From JAGOGN01 sp036652735 (lineage in GTDB: Bacteria > Bacillota > Clostridia > Lachnospirales > Lachnospiraceae), in NCBI GenBank assembly GCA_036652735.1, contig JAVVVI010000012.1, positions 1 through 54,887 of the forward strand: DNA of 54,887 bases, written 5' to 3'. How positions within the stretch are numbered: the first letter of the stretch is position 1; the number at the start of each line of letters is the position of its first letter. The position numbers and the translations under genes were made by a program. The notes beneath the pieces are model-generated. The model worked only from the letters and a program-made list of their open reading frames with translations. It was not told where the DNA came from and did no database searches. Below are positions 8,837-17,096 of this stretch, piece after piece.

Positions 8837-9934
8837 CTATAATATCTCTTCCCCTTTAAATCGTTCATTTCCAAGTCGAATCTTCATATAAGCTGTATAT
8901 CGTTTAAACGCTGTGGGAATGGTGTACTTCTCCTCTACATCCTTTACAGAAGCAAATAGCAGCTGCTGTGATACACAGTCCAGATCATCCACCCTGATCA
9001 AATACCCTTTCATGTGCCACTCTATGTGTGAAAAAATATGTTTGCTGTCCGCAAGTTCCATAATTCTCAGTGGGTGCAGGCATAATTTACGAACCTCCTC
9101 CACCGCTTCATCACGGCTGAGATACCCCTTCCGATTGGGGAACTCAAAAAGTCCGGACAAAAGTCCTTTTTCGGGACGTTTTATTAATAATATTTCATCT
9201 CCCCTTTTAATAAGAAGCACTGTCCTTTCCTCTATTTTTCGCTTCTCCGGTTTCTTTTTTACGGGATAATTGGCATATGCTCCAAGTTCATGGGTTCTGC
9301 ACATGGTATTCCATGGGCAGCGGCTGCAATTTGGTTCCCCATTTGGGACGCACACCGTAGCCCCAAGTTCCATTAATGCCTGATTAAAATCTCCGGGCAT
9401 CTTCTTTGGCATAATCTCTCTTAAATATCCCTCTGTTCTCTTCTTCGTTGCCTGTTTTGCAATATCCCAATCATCTCCGCAGACTCTTGCAATAATCCGA
9501 AGTACATTTCCATCTACCGCAGGTACCGGTTCACCATAGGCAATAGAGGCTATTGCGCCCCCGGTGTAGCTTCCAATCCCCTTAAGCTGAATCATTTGTT
9601 CATAACTTCCGGGAAAGACTCCGCCATAGTCCTGCTCTATTGTCCGGGCTGCAATCTGCATATTCCTCACACGGTTATAATATCCCAGACCCTCCCATAA
9701 TTTCAGCAATTGGTTTTCCCCGCATTCCGCCAATGAAGGAATCGTTGGCAGTGCCTGCATGAAACGCTTATAATATGGAATGACGGCTTCCACTCTCGTC
9801 TGCTGTAACATAATTTCCGAAACCCATACCCCGTAGGCGTCTTGATTTTCCCGCCAGGGCAGGGCTCTTTTATTCTCCCTGTACCATTCTAATAATGGAA
9901 CAATAATTCTTGTAAGTTCAAAATCTTCTATCAT
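8837..9934 (-). CDS. mutY: Adenine DNA glycosylase MutY
   Basis: 365 residues. It removes adenine mispaired with 8-oxoguanine in base excision repair. The helix-hairpin-helix/GPD core is LKGIGSYTGGAIASIAYGEPVPAVDGNVLRI, which includes the catalytic aspartate in AVDGN. The iron-sulfur loop has four cysteines in CVPNGEPNCSRCPWNTMC, with seven residues between the first two, a spacing I also recall from Firmicutes MutY. The C-terminal 130 residues are the NUDIX-like 8-oxoguanine recognition domain (LIKRPEKGLLSGLFEFPN). No strong ribosome site precedes the ATG at 9934, so expression may be low or the start slightly different. Confidence 0.95.
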   Translation of the reverse strand: MIEDFELTRIIVPLLEWYRENKRALPWRENQDAYGVWVSEIMLQQTRVEAVIPYYKRFMQALPTIPSLAECGENQLLKLWEGLGYYNRVRNMQIAARTIEQDYGGVFPGSYEQMIQLKGIGSYTGGAIASIAYGEPVPAVDGNVLRIIARVCGDDWDIAKQATKKRTEGYLREIMPKKMPGDFNQALMELGATVCVPNGEPNCSRCPWNTMCRTHELGAYANYPVKKKPEKRKIEERTVLLIKRGDEILLIKRPEKGLLSGLFEFPNRKGYLSRDEAVEEVRKLCLHPLRIMELADSKHIFSHIEWHMKGYLIRVDDLDCVSQQLLFASVKDVEEKYTIPTAFKRYTAYMKIRLGNERFKGEEIL

Positions 9935-10124
9935 TTTTTGGGCAAAACCGATTTTCTCGGCTTTTCCTTTCTAAATTCTTTTCTTCTAAAAAAGGCTTCC
10001 CGCTAATTATAGCATAATTTCCCCTTCAAAATATAAAATTAAAATAAATAATGCATTTTTCTATTGAAATAAAACCTGATTTATTATACTATTGTCACAT
10101 AAAAGAAAAAGAGGAGTGATTTAA

Positions 10125-11408
10125 TTGGACCCCAGTGTCGCGATACAAATACTTGTTTTATTATTACTAATCATGCTTTCTGCTTTTTTCTCATCTGCAG
10201 AAACTGCACTAACCACCGTAAATAAAATCCGTCTGAAAACCCTGTCTGATGAAGGCAGTAAGCAGGCAAAACGTGTGCTTCAGGTTACAGAAGATTCCGG
10301 AAAGATGTTAAGTGCCATCCTAATTGGCAATAACCTGGTTAACATTTCCGCTTCTGCAATTGCAACGGTTCTTGCAACTGATCTTTGGGGAAGCGTGGGT
10401 GTCGGATTTGCAACCGGTATTATTACCATTGTTGTCCTAATCTTTGGTGAGATTTCTCCCAAGACATTGGCAACCCTCCATGCTGAGCCTTTGGCTTTAG
10501 CATATTCCGGTGTAATTAGTGTATTGATGAAACTATTAACTCCAGTTATTTTTGTAATTAACAAGCTGGCGCTGAGTTTTTTAACACTTTTTCACATAAA
10601 TTCATCCAGTACCTCGGATGCGCTTACAGAAAATGAGATTCGTACCATAGTGAATGTCAGCCATGAAAATGGCGAGATTCAGACAGATGCACATAATTTA
10701 ATCAATAATATGTTTGATTTCCGCGAATCCCTTGCCAAGGAAATCATGGTTCCCCGTATTGATATGACGTTTGTTAATATTAATGTAACCTACCATGAAC
10801 TACTTGATATTTTTCAGGAAGATAAATTCACCCGTATGCCGGTCTATGAAGAGACAACAGACAATGTGGTCGGTATCCTTAACATGAAGGATTTGTTACT
10901 TATTCAGGATTATGAGCATTTTAATCTTCGAGATCTTATGCGGGAACCTTTTTTTACCTATGAATATAAAAACACCGCTGAATTATTTATTAAAATGCGG
11001 GAAGAATCCATTAGCATGGCAATTGTGCTGGATGAATATGGAGATACCGCAGGTCTTATTACTTTGGAGGATCTGATTGAAGAGATTGTGGGTGAGATTC
11101 ACGATGAATATGATGCCGACGAGGAAGAAGAAATTACACGACTAAACGATTTGGAATATATTATTCTTGGTTCTGTGGACCTTGATGATGTGAATGAACT
11201 GGTGGATGTGGAACTGACCTCTGAAGATTTTGACTCCATTGGTGGATTTGTCTTTGGACTCATCGATCACCTTCCGATTTGCAGTGAAGAGGTAACTACG
11301 GAAAATGGCATCTACTTTAAAGTCCTGAGTATGGATAAGAATCGTATTGAAAAACTATATATGAGGATTCCAGAACCTTTGCAAAGTCCCGACGAAGCAG
11401 AGCATTAA
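10125..11408 (+). CDS. CNNM/CorC-type (hemolysin family) membrane protein
   Basis: 427 residues in the order DUF21 membrane domain (about 1-190, ILVLLLLIMLSAFFSSAETAL, then several helices), a CBS pair (about 205-335, EIMVPRIDMTFVN and RMPVYEETTDNVVGILNMKDLL) and a C-terminal CorC/HlyC domain. Relatives are linked to magnesium or cobalt export and CBS-sensed nucleotides. The start is TTG at 10125, six bases after GAGGAGTG, because no ATG fits. TTGAAA and TATACT upstream form a weak promoter with 15-base spacing. A second paralogue lies at 39372-40700. The old label hemolysin is not supported by anything seen here. Confidence 0.9.
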   Translation: MDPSVAIQILVLLLLIMLSAFFSSAETALTTVNKIRLKTLSDEGSKQAKRVLQVTEDSGKMLSAILIGNNLVNISASAIATVLATDLWGSVGVGFATGIITIVVLIFGEISPKTLATLHAEPLALAYSGVISVLMKLLTPVIFVINKLALSFLTLFHINSSSTSDALTENEIRTIVNVSHENGEIQTDAHNLINNMFDFRESLAKEIMVPRIDMTFVNINVTYHELLDIFQEDKFTRMPVYEETTDNVVGILNMKDLLLIQDYEHFNLRDLMREPFFTYEYKNTAELFIKMREESISMAIVLDEYGDTAGLITLEDLIEEIVGEIHDEYDADEEEEITRLNDLEYIILGSVDLDDVNELVDVELTSEDFDSIGGFVFGLIDHLPICSEEVTTENGIYFKVLSMDKNRIEKLYMRIPEPLQSPDEAEH

Positions 11409-11420
11409 CTGCTCTCAAGC

Positions 11421-11463
11421 AAGTGGTCACAAATGTATGAACCCATACGCTTGTGACCACTTT
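11421..11463. terminator. Bidirectional terminator between convergent genes
   Basis: Arms AAGTGGTCACAA (11421-11432) and TTGTGACCACTT (11451-11462), with an inner GTATG/CATAC pair, form a long hairpin followed by T-rich sequence. It serves the CNNM gene and the Tad-like operon that ends at 11467. Confidence 0.8.
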
Positions 11464-11466
11464 TAT

Positions 11467-14373
11467 TTATTCTGAACTTAATTTACAGCATGAAAATCTC
11501 TTATAAAATTCACGAACCCTTTCTTCCCCCTGTCCGGTGCAGCAAGCATAGGTAGTGGAGAATTCCTGAACCGCCATTCGCTCCTGATTGGTAAATCTCC
11601 ATATTTCAATGGGCCTGCTGTCCTCCTCTAAGGCTCTCTTCAATTGGATTTGATAGGCTTGCTTTACCAGCCAGGGAGAGCTGCTGCACAATCCTCCATC
11701 CCTTGGCAAAATCGGTGTGCGATCCTCGGCCATATAGAATTCTCTGCTGATAAATCGTTGGTAGGTTACCGTTTGAACCGGTTTTTTCTCCTGATCCGTA
11801 ATACTTACCAGAATCATTTTTGACACTTTATTCTCATTTTTATCCTGAGCCAGATACCGAATGCTAATTTCTGCACCTTCCTTTAACCCGGTAAACTCGT
11901 CCTCCTGATAATCGCAGATACTGCATCTCACCCCTTCTCTGTCATCCCGGACTTTTGCCGACTGCTCCAGCAATTCCCTGGTAATTCTTCCCATCTGGGC
12001 TTCCTTTAACGTAAAGCTTAGATTCGATGCTTCGATTTCCGGATAGGCATCCCACACGGCATACAAACGAAGCTCCCAATTACCTCTGCCATCCGTTGTC
12101 ATGTTTCTTTTTATTTCCGAAATTGTTCGGGTTGTTTCCTGTAAATACAGCTCGTTCCAATTTAGTTCTCCATCTTTCTTCATTGCCCAGCATAAGAAAC
12201 TGCTATTTTTATATATCCTCCTTTCTCGTACAAAAACTTCATTATAGTATTGCTCTTGAATGTTTTGTCCAAATGGATTCTTGAGTATTTCTATAATTGA
12301 TTGTTCCGCCATCACCGGAATTACAATTTGACTTTTTCCCATCTCTGTCACTGCTCCGCTGCCCTCATAAATCAAGGTTAATCGCTCCGGAAATTCCGGC
12401 TTCTTTTGTTTAAAAATACCATAGAGCACATAATCCTGATTCTGTTCATACCACTCTCCCTGTGTGCGCCAGACTCCAGCTGCATCTTTTTTCTCATTCC
12501 AGCCCTTAAAAATCCCGGTGGAAGAATCCACCTGTGGAATTGGACAGGTTAAAACAATTCTCATTCCCCAGAACTTCTCCTGTGGGGGAATCTTACCGGT
12601 TATTTTCTCCTGTTCCGCCACCACCTTATAGCGAATATTATATTTGGTACTGACAATCAAATCACTCGTTGTGATTCCATGACTGCTTCTTTGATCCGGT
12701 GTAAGATCCTTACCCGGTCTGAGTAGAAAGAGTCTGCCCCTTTTTTGGGGTTTCTCCAATCGAAACTTTGTAGTGATTGCAAACGCATCTGACGTATAGG
12801 TTGTTTTTGCGGCAATTCTTCCTAAATATCCGCCGTTCTCATCAAAGCTGATAACGCCTGCCTGTTCCCTCTGCAATGGCCCGGTAACTGTTATATATCG
12901 TCCATCTGCCAGATAGATGCTGTTCTCCTCCCCCACAAATGCACTTCCTGACATCTTAAGGACTGCCCGTGAATTCACAACGATACCATAGCGGTTATTG
13001 CTGCTGATCTCACCGGACTCCATGCGAAACGTTCCCCTGTCATACAGCACGACCCCTCCACCGGTATTATAAGTGGAATAGCTGTTTCGAAACCGGAGCG
13101 TCCCCTTCTCCGTTGTAACAAGACAGCCCTGGCCACTGTTGTTTCTCACATAGCTTCTATCAAGGCATACATCTCCACCACAGGATATTCCGCCTCCGTT
13201 TCCGGTAAGTGCTGTATTGCCGGCAATTGTGGTGCCCGTTAAGTCCGCCTCATTTCCCGTTTCTCTTAAGCAGTCCATGGTAACACAGACCCCTCCGCCA
13301 CGAAGTGCCGTATTGTTCACAATGGAAATCTCTCCTCCACGAAGGCAGCCGCTTAAAGAGACATAGATTCCACCGCCTCTTCCATTTGCCGTCTCATTCG
13401 GGTTAGACATCTGGCTGGCAGTCGCCCTGTTTCCAAAAATAAGTCCGCCCCTAAACTCTCCTCTGCCATAGAGCGATACCCCTCCTCCGTTGGCCACATA
13501 CTCATCATCTCCGGCGATCACCATGGAAGACGCTCCGGTTACAACATTATAAGAGATACTGCCTCCATTCATTGTGGTTGTGCTTCCCCTTGCTGCATAA
13601 TAGCCTCCTCCGGAATAATCCGCCTGATTATAAGAGAGGTTACAGTCATACAGATTACAGTTTCCGGCACAAAAGACTCCTCCCCCTCCTCCTCGTGTTG
13701 TATTCCCGGCGGCATTGCCCCAGTCATCTATTCCTATGGAGCCGCCATACAGGTTCAGACTGCCATCGCAATAAATTCCGCCTCCAAAGGTTGATGCATA
13801 GCAGTTGTATATTCGTCCTCCATACATATTCATGGTTCCATAGTCATTTACAAAAACTCCACCTCCCCAGGCACTATCCGGGCCATATCCATAATTGCTA
13901 TTATTGGCCAGGTATACTCCTTCAAACATCTGCAGCGTTCCGGATACCTGAATCAAGGCTTTTCCGGCACTGATTCCACTTCTGTTTCCTCCATATAGAT
14001 AAAGTCCCCCTGCAGTTCCCATTAAATTCAAGGTTTTTCCATAGGGCACGATAAAAAAATAGTCCGAAAAATAATAGCTCCTGGAAATACTGTGATTTCC
14101 TCCATCTGTTCGGATTGTTACCGGTGCCCGTAAAACAATGGAACTCGTTGCCGTTAGATTCCCCTTTATGATAATATTGTAGCTGGTGTAAGATGTGCCC
14201 TCCAGGTAGGCTGCCAATTCTTCCCAGGTGGTTCCGCCCCTGGTTCCCGCACGATTTTCCCAGTTTGCCCCATATGGAATTCTGGCTTCTGCCCTCATTT
14301 GTTTTCCACTGAAACACACCAGAACTACAGCCAGTACCGCTACCCATTTTCCAATTTTTATGTATTTTTTCAC
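11467..14373 (-). CDS. Secreted right-handed beta-helix protein, putative adhesin of the Tad-like locus
   Basis: 968 residues beginning with a signal peptide (basic MKKYIKIGK, hydrophobic VAVLAVVLVCF). Residues about 70-500 form a parallel beta-helix. Turns repeat the triplet glycine theme, as in GGGVFV, GGGIYC, GGGGVFC, GGGYYA, GGGVSL, GGGIYVS, GGGVCV and GGGISC. Residues about 580-780 hold two InlB/Flg_new-like repeats ending FKGWNEKKD...YGIF and FLCWAMKKD...YAVWD. The C-terminal part has several cysteines and no LPXTG motif or obvious anchor. The start is GTG at 14373, after AGGAGGAT. It is the last gene of the pilus operon, 16 bases after a pseudopilin that carries a similar repeat. I infer a tip adhesin or cargo. 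Confidence 0.78.
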   Translation of the reverse strand: MKKYIKIGKWVAVLAVVLVCFSGKQMRAEARIPYGANWENRAGTRGGTTWEELAAYLEGTSYTSYNIIIKGNLTATSSIVLRAPVTIRTDGGNHSISRSYYFSDYFFIVPYGKTLNLMGTAGGLYLYGGNRSGISAGKALIQVSGTLQMFEGVYLANNSNYGYGPDSAWGGGVFVNDYGTMNMYGGRIYNCYASTFGGGIYCDGSLNLYGGSIGIDDWGNAAGNTTRGGGGGVFCAGNCNLYDCNLSYNQADYSGGGYYAARGSTTTMNGGSISYNVVTGASSMVIAGDDEYVANGGGVSLYGRGEFRGGLIFGNRATASQMSNPNETANGRGGGIYVSLSGCLRGGEISIVNNTALRGGGVCVTMDCLRETGNEADLTGTTIAGNTALTGNGGGISCGGDVCLDRSYVRNNSGQGCLVTTEKGTLRFRNSYSTYNTGGGVVLYDRGTFRMESGEISSNNRYGIVVNSRAVLKMSGSAFVGEENSIYLADGRYITVTGPLQREQAGVISFDENGGYLGRIAAKTTYTSDAFAITTKFRLEKPQKRGRLFLLRPGKDLTPDQRSSHGITTSDLIVSTKYNIRYKVVAEQEKITGKIPPQEKFWGMRIVLTCPIPQVDSSTGIFKGWNEKKDAAGVWRTQGEWYEQNQDYVLYGIFKQKKPEFPERLTLIYEGSGAVTEMGKSQIVIPVMAEQSIIEILKNPFGQNIQEQYYNEVFVRERRIYKNSSFLCWAMKKDGELNWNELYLQETTRTISEIKRNMTTDGRGNWELRLYAVWDAYPEIEASNLSFTLKEAQMGRITRELLEQSAKVRDDREGVRCSICDYQEDEFTGLKEGAEISIRYLAQDKNENKVSKMILVSITDQEKKPVQTVTYQRFISREFYMAEDRTPILPRDGGLCSSSPWLVKQAYQIQLKRALEEDSRPIEIWRFTNQERMAVQEFSTTYACCTGQGEERVREFYKRFSCCKLSSE

Positions 14374-14389
14374 CTGTTATCCTCCTGTT

Positions 14390-14995
14390 TTAGTGGGAAA
14401 ATACTGCCTTGAAGCTTAAATCTTCAGACACTGCAAGCGCCTGCATCTGAATCTGTTCTCCATTCGTTTGACTCCAGTAAGAAAACACTTCGCCCTCTTT
14501 TGTAGGCGGAATGGGCCACATCAGCCGGCTTCCTGCCCGAATAGAATATGATTTATAGAGTTGATCATCCGCATAAAATAGAATCCTGCAGAACTTCTTT
14601 TCCTCCTCCTCCTGGACTTTCGTTTCCTCTTCTAAGATAATTGTCTTTCTGCAGGAAATACTTCCTTTTTTCCCATTGGGATGCCAAAACTCTTCCATAA
14701 CCTCCACGGACAGCAATCCCTTTTTCTCATCGGCGGCTATAATTCTTACCGTCAAATCTCCCTCCGCAGTCACCGATAAGAGAAGTTGTTCTAAAAAATC
14801 AGCAATCAACGCTTCCCTATTTGCAATTGTATAATTGTTTTTGTTCAATAAAGAATGAATGGACTGCTCCATTGCTCTGCTAAGATTCTGTGATAATTCC
14901 TCCTCCCTAAGGCTGCGCCCATTCATTGCACACAAAATGCCCAGTCCAAGCACTGTTGTCATTACAACCGTAACACCTATTATGATACTTTTCAT
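14390..14995 (-). CDS. Pseudopilin-like protein with a C-terminal InlB/Flg_new-type repeat
   Basis: 201 residues. The N-terminal 25 residues are one hydrophobic helix (IIIGVTVVMTTVLGLGILCAM), followed by a helical region (EEELSQNLSRAMEQSIHSLL), the plan of a Tad pseudopilin such as TadE/TadF. Residues 136-199 look like an InlB or Flg_new repeat: FYADDQLYKSY, then PIPPTKEGEVFSYWSQ, then VSEDLSFKAVFS. A pilin-type stalk fused to this repeat is unusual. The ATG overlaps the stop of the 51-residue peptide gene as ATGA, so translation is coupled. The downstream beta-helix protein carries similar repeats. The family is a motif-based guess; no processing site is evident. Confidence 0.7.
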   Translation of the reverse strand: MKSIIIGVTVVMTTVLGLGILCAMNGRSLREEELSQNLSRAMEQSIHSLLNKNNYTIANREALIADFLEQLLLSVTAEGDLTVRIIAADEKKGLLSVEVMEEFWHPNGKKGSISCRKTIILEEETKVQEEEEKKFCRILFYADDQLYKSYSIRAGSRLMWPIPPTKEGEVFSYWSQTNGEQIQMQALAVSEDLSFKAVFSH

Positions 14996-15147
14996 AATCC
15001 GCCTTCCATAAGCTTTTTCCCAATAATGTCCATTAAATTATAGTCCTGACCGGTTCCATAGGCCGTTGAACAAAATAAAACGATAATGCATGCAGCCACT
15101 GCCATTGTCAATAAAACCGCTCCATACTGCCGTATTATTTCTTCCAT
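14992..15147 (-). CDS. Small membrane peptide, YG-motif pilin-like (51 aa)
   Basis: A 51-residue product starting MEEIIRQYGAVLLT, then a hydrophobic helix (MAVAACIIVLFCSTAYG) and a polar tail (QDYNLMDIIGKKLMEGGL). AGGGGGAAG precedes the ATG. It shares the start M-x-E-x4-YG with three other small genes in this operon (15159-15305, 15319-15426 and 18078-18239). It overlaps the next gene by four bases. I infer a Flp-like structural subunit or assembly peptide. It is not a known family to me beyond its resemblance to Flp pilins. Confidence 0.75.
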   Translation of the reverse strand: MEEIIRQYGAVLLTMAVAACIIVLFCSTAYGTGQDYNLMDIIGKKLMEGGL

Positions 15148-15158
15148 TTTTCTTCCCC

Positions 15159-15305
15159 CTATCCACAAATTGACCTCAGAAATTTTTCTACAAATTGAAT
15201 CAGAATCTCATTGTTCCCCCATATGATTGCAATTAAGTGCAGCAGCCCCAGTGCTCCTGTAATCTCCAATACTGTTTCGCCGTATTCCGCCATCATCTCC
15301 TGCAT
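15159..15305 (-). CDS. Small membrane peptide, YG-motif pilin-like (48 aa)
   Basis: A 48-residue product starting MQEMMAEYGETVLE, followed by a hydrophobic stretch (ITGALGLLHLIAIIWG) and a tail with an amphipathic end (ILIQFVEKFLRSICG). AGGAGGAG lies just before the ATG. It keeps the M-x-E-x4-YG start of its three paralogues, and here the residue before YG is Glu rather than Gln. It lies 13 bases after the 35-residue gene and 11 bases before the 51-residue gene. Confidence 0.75.
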   Translation of the reverse strand: MQEMMAEYGETVLEITGALGLLHLIAIIWGNNEILIQFVEKFLRSICG

Positions 15306-15318
15306 AAACTCCTCCTGT

Positions 15319-15426
15319 TCACCATGCCGTTACTATGGATAATAAATACCCCATTGCGGATAGAATGCTGCTGCCCACCAGGGCATATAGCAGACTCTCT
15401 CCATACTGTTCCATTAGTTCTTTCAT
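15319..15426 (-). CDS. Small membrane peptide, YG-motif pilin-like (35 aa)
   Basis: Only 35 residues: MKELMEQYGESLLY, then one hydrophobic helix (ALVGSSILSAMGYLLSIVTAW) that runs to the C-terminus. GAGGTGA precedes the ATG at good spacing. The conserved start matches the other YG peptides. With no soluble tail it could be the minimal pilin-like unit or a membrane assembly factor. It begins nine bases after the 108-residue gene. Confidence 0.73.
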   Translation of the reverse strand: MKELMEQYGESLLYALVGSSILSAMGYLLSIVTAW

Positions 15427-15435
15427 TTATTCACC

Positions 15436-15762
15436 TCATCTGGCAATCCCTGCAATGGTATGCTCACTCCTTACCTTTAAAAATGGAATCGCTACTTCAT
15501 AACACAGCTCCACCTTTGCTATGGGATTTTTATAATCCCATAGCCGCTGAACCTCTAATTGATAGCCTTTCTCCCTGCCTTCCTTCACCATGGACGCAAT
15601 CACGGTCTCCGATAGGTTGGAAGCCTCCATCACAGCAACACAATTCTCATAATAGTGCCTTGCCTGTGCCATGTCGGCTCCCGCCTTTAGTACACCCGCC
15701 TGGGTGAAAATCAGAAGTAAAAGTAAGAATATTCCCAAATAACTTTTTATAATCTGACTCAT
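15436..15762 (-). CDS. TadE-like pseudopilin (108 aa)
   Basis: 108 residues with an N-terminal hydrophobic helix (YLGIFLLLLLIFTQAGVLKAG), then a helical, mildly charged region (ARHYYENCVAVMEASNLSETVI) and a beta-rich end (KNPIAKVELCYEVAIPFLKV). This is the plan of TadE/TadF-like minor pilins of clostridial Tad loci. The ATG follows GGAGGG. It comes eight bases after the platform protein gene. The call is from size, topology and position; the sequence is divergent. Confidence 0.65.
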   Translation of the reverse strand: MSQIIKSYLGIFLLLLLIFTQAGVLKAGADMAQARHYYENCVAVMEASNLSETVIASMVKEGREKGYQLEVQRLWDYKNPIAKVELCYEVAIPFLKVRSEHTIAGIAR

Positions 15763-15770
15763 AATCCCTC

Positions 15771-17096
15771 CTACAGCTTTAAATTCCTCATAAATAGAAT
15801 AATAAACATCACCATATCAAGCATGAGCTTCACAGAACCTGTAATCATTGGGAATAGAGTGAGAAGAGACATGCCGGCAAGTGCATCTTCATTGCGCAGC
15901 TGCTCTGAATGATTCATTAAGGTTGTATTCTGTTTAATCAATCCCTCGATCTGCTTTTGTCCCTGGTGGTCGCTTCCCCCTGTCTCCGCTATTCCATAGA
16001 GCATCTTCATGGCTGACTGTACCTGGGGAAGCTCAAACTCCTTTAAAAATCCCAGATAGGGCGCAATTCCATTGGGGTGGCGGCCTAATTCTTCACTTAA
16101 TTCCTGTAATGGCTGCTTTATAACTCCGGGTGCGGTCTTTGCCGACTGCTCAATTGCTCTTTGCACATTTCCATTCCGCAGGTAAAGCGCCAGTTCCATC
16201 ATCCACTCCGGAAATACTCGCTCGATTTCACTTTTTACTTTATAGAACGCAATTTTTACTCCAATGGAATGGCGTTTCCCGGATACCGCTTTTTGATAAT
16301 ATCGTTCCAGCTGTCTTTCGTTCTTCTTTTTTTCTCTGTTCAACCAATTGGTTGTTAATTTCCTGGAGGCTTTTGCCAATGCCATAAGATTGATTCCCAC
16401 CATAAGAAGGGTTGCGGACTCCACAATGGGATTGTTCCCTATGGAATATCCCTTTGGTAGAAGCTGTGCTCCGATTCCGCAAATAAAGAGGGAGATGAAA
16501 AACGCCATCCAAATTCGATTCTTTATTCCCTTTTTTTCCTTCTGCAATTGAAAAATTCGATTGGTAAATAAATTCAAATCATCCATGAGCAGGTCCAAAG
16601 AAGCCTCATACTCTCCTCCATAATTTTCTACCCGAGCAAGATAGCGGTGGACACGCTCCATTCTGGAATTGCGATAGTCCTCCTGAATGATTTGCAGCGT
16701 TTCCTGAAAGATATCTTCCTTACACTGTCCTTTTCGCAGATAAAAACGCGCATCCAATAGTCTTTCGTGCATCTGCCCCTCCGGAAAAAAGCCGCTGACC
16801 TCTTCCAGTGCCGTAAGTATTTTGGGGCATTTTTTAAATGCGTACAGCATCTGTTCCATATATAAACAGGCATCACGAAACCTTTGATACTCCTTTCGAT
16901 TCAATTGCTGTGTATGTGCTAAAGATGGAAGCACTCCTAAAAAAAGCACCAGATTTATTCCCAGATAGATTCCTTCCAGCTTGTAAAAACGCCCGATGGA
17001 ATAGGCAAATAGAAAAACCGCAATGAACCAAACTATTTTCTTATAAACTCTTCTCTCCTCCCTTTTTCCCTGAAAATGGATCCTGAATTTCGGCAC
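15771..17096 (-). CDS. Tad-like inner-membrane platform protein (TadB/TadC, T2SF family)
   Basis: Up to 441 residues with paired hydrophobic segments near the N-terminus (VWFIAVFLFAYSIG, GINLVLFLGVLPSL), in the middle (IWMAFFISLFICGIG, ESATLLMVGINLMAL) and at the C-terminus (LMLDMVMFIILFM). Cytoplasmic parts include FPEWMMELALYLRNGNVQRAIEQS, typical of the T2SF domain. Tad systems usually have two such proteins, TadB and TadC; only one is seen here. The GTG at 17096 gives a 56-base overlap with the ATPase gene and has a weak ribosome site. A strong GGGAGGAG near the ATPase stop is followed by no ATG, GTG or TTG in frame, so the true start is uncertain. Confidence 0.8.
   Translation of the reverse strand: MPKFRIHFQGKREERRVYKKIVWFIAVFLFAYSIGRFYKLEGIYLGINLVLFLGVLPSLAHTQQLNRKEYQRFRDACLYMEQMLYAFKKCPKILTALEEVSGFFPEGQMHERLLDARFYLRKGQCKEDIFQETLQIIQEDYRNSRMERVHRYLARVENYGGEYEASLDLLMDDLNLFTNRIFQLQKEKKGIKNRIWMAFFISLFICGIGAQLLPKGYSIGNNPIVESATLLMVGINLMALAKASRKLTTNWLNREKKKNERQLERYYQKAVSGKRHSIGVKIAFYKVKSEIERVFPEWMMELALYLRNGNVQRAIEQSAKTAPGVIKQPLQELSEELGRHPNGIAPYLGFLKEFELPQVQSAMKMLYGIAETGGSDHQGQKQIEGLIKQNTTLMNHSEQLRNEDALAGMSLLTLFPMITGSVKLMLDMVMFIILFMRNLKL

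Noticed and set aside
10125..11408. Hemolysin activity for the CNNM/CorC protein
   Set aside because: The label comes from old family naming. The visible domains are DUF21, CBS and CorC, which relate to ion transport.
11467..14373. Autotransporter or chlamydial Pmp-type protein
   Set aside because: The repeated GGG turns resemble those families, but there is no outer-membrane barrel, and the organism is Gram-positive.
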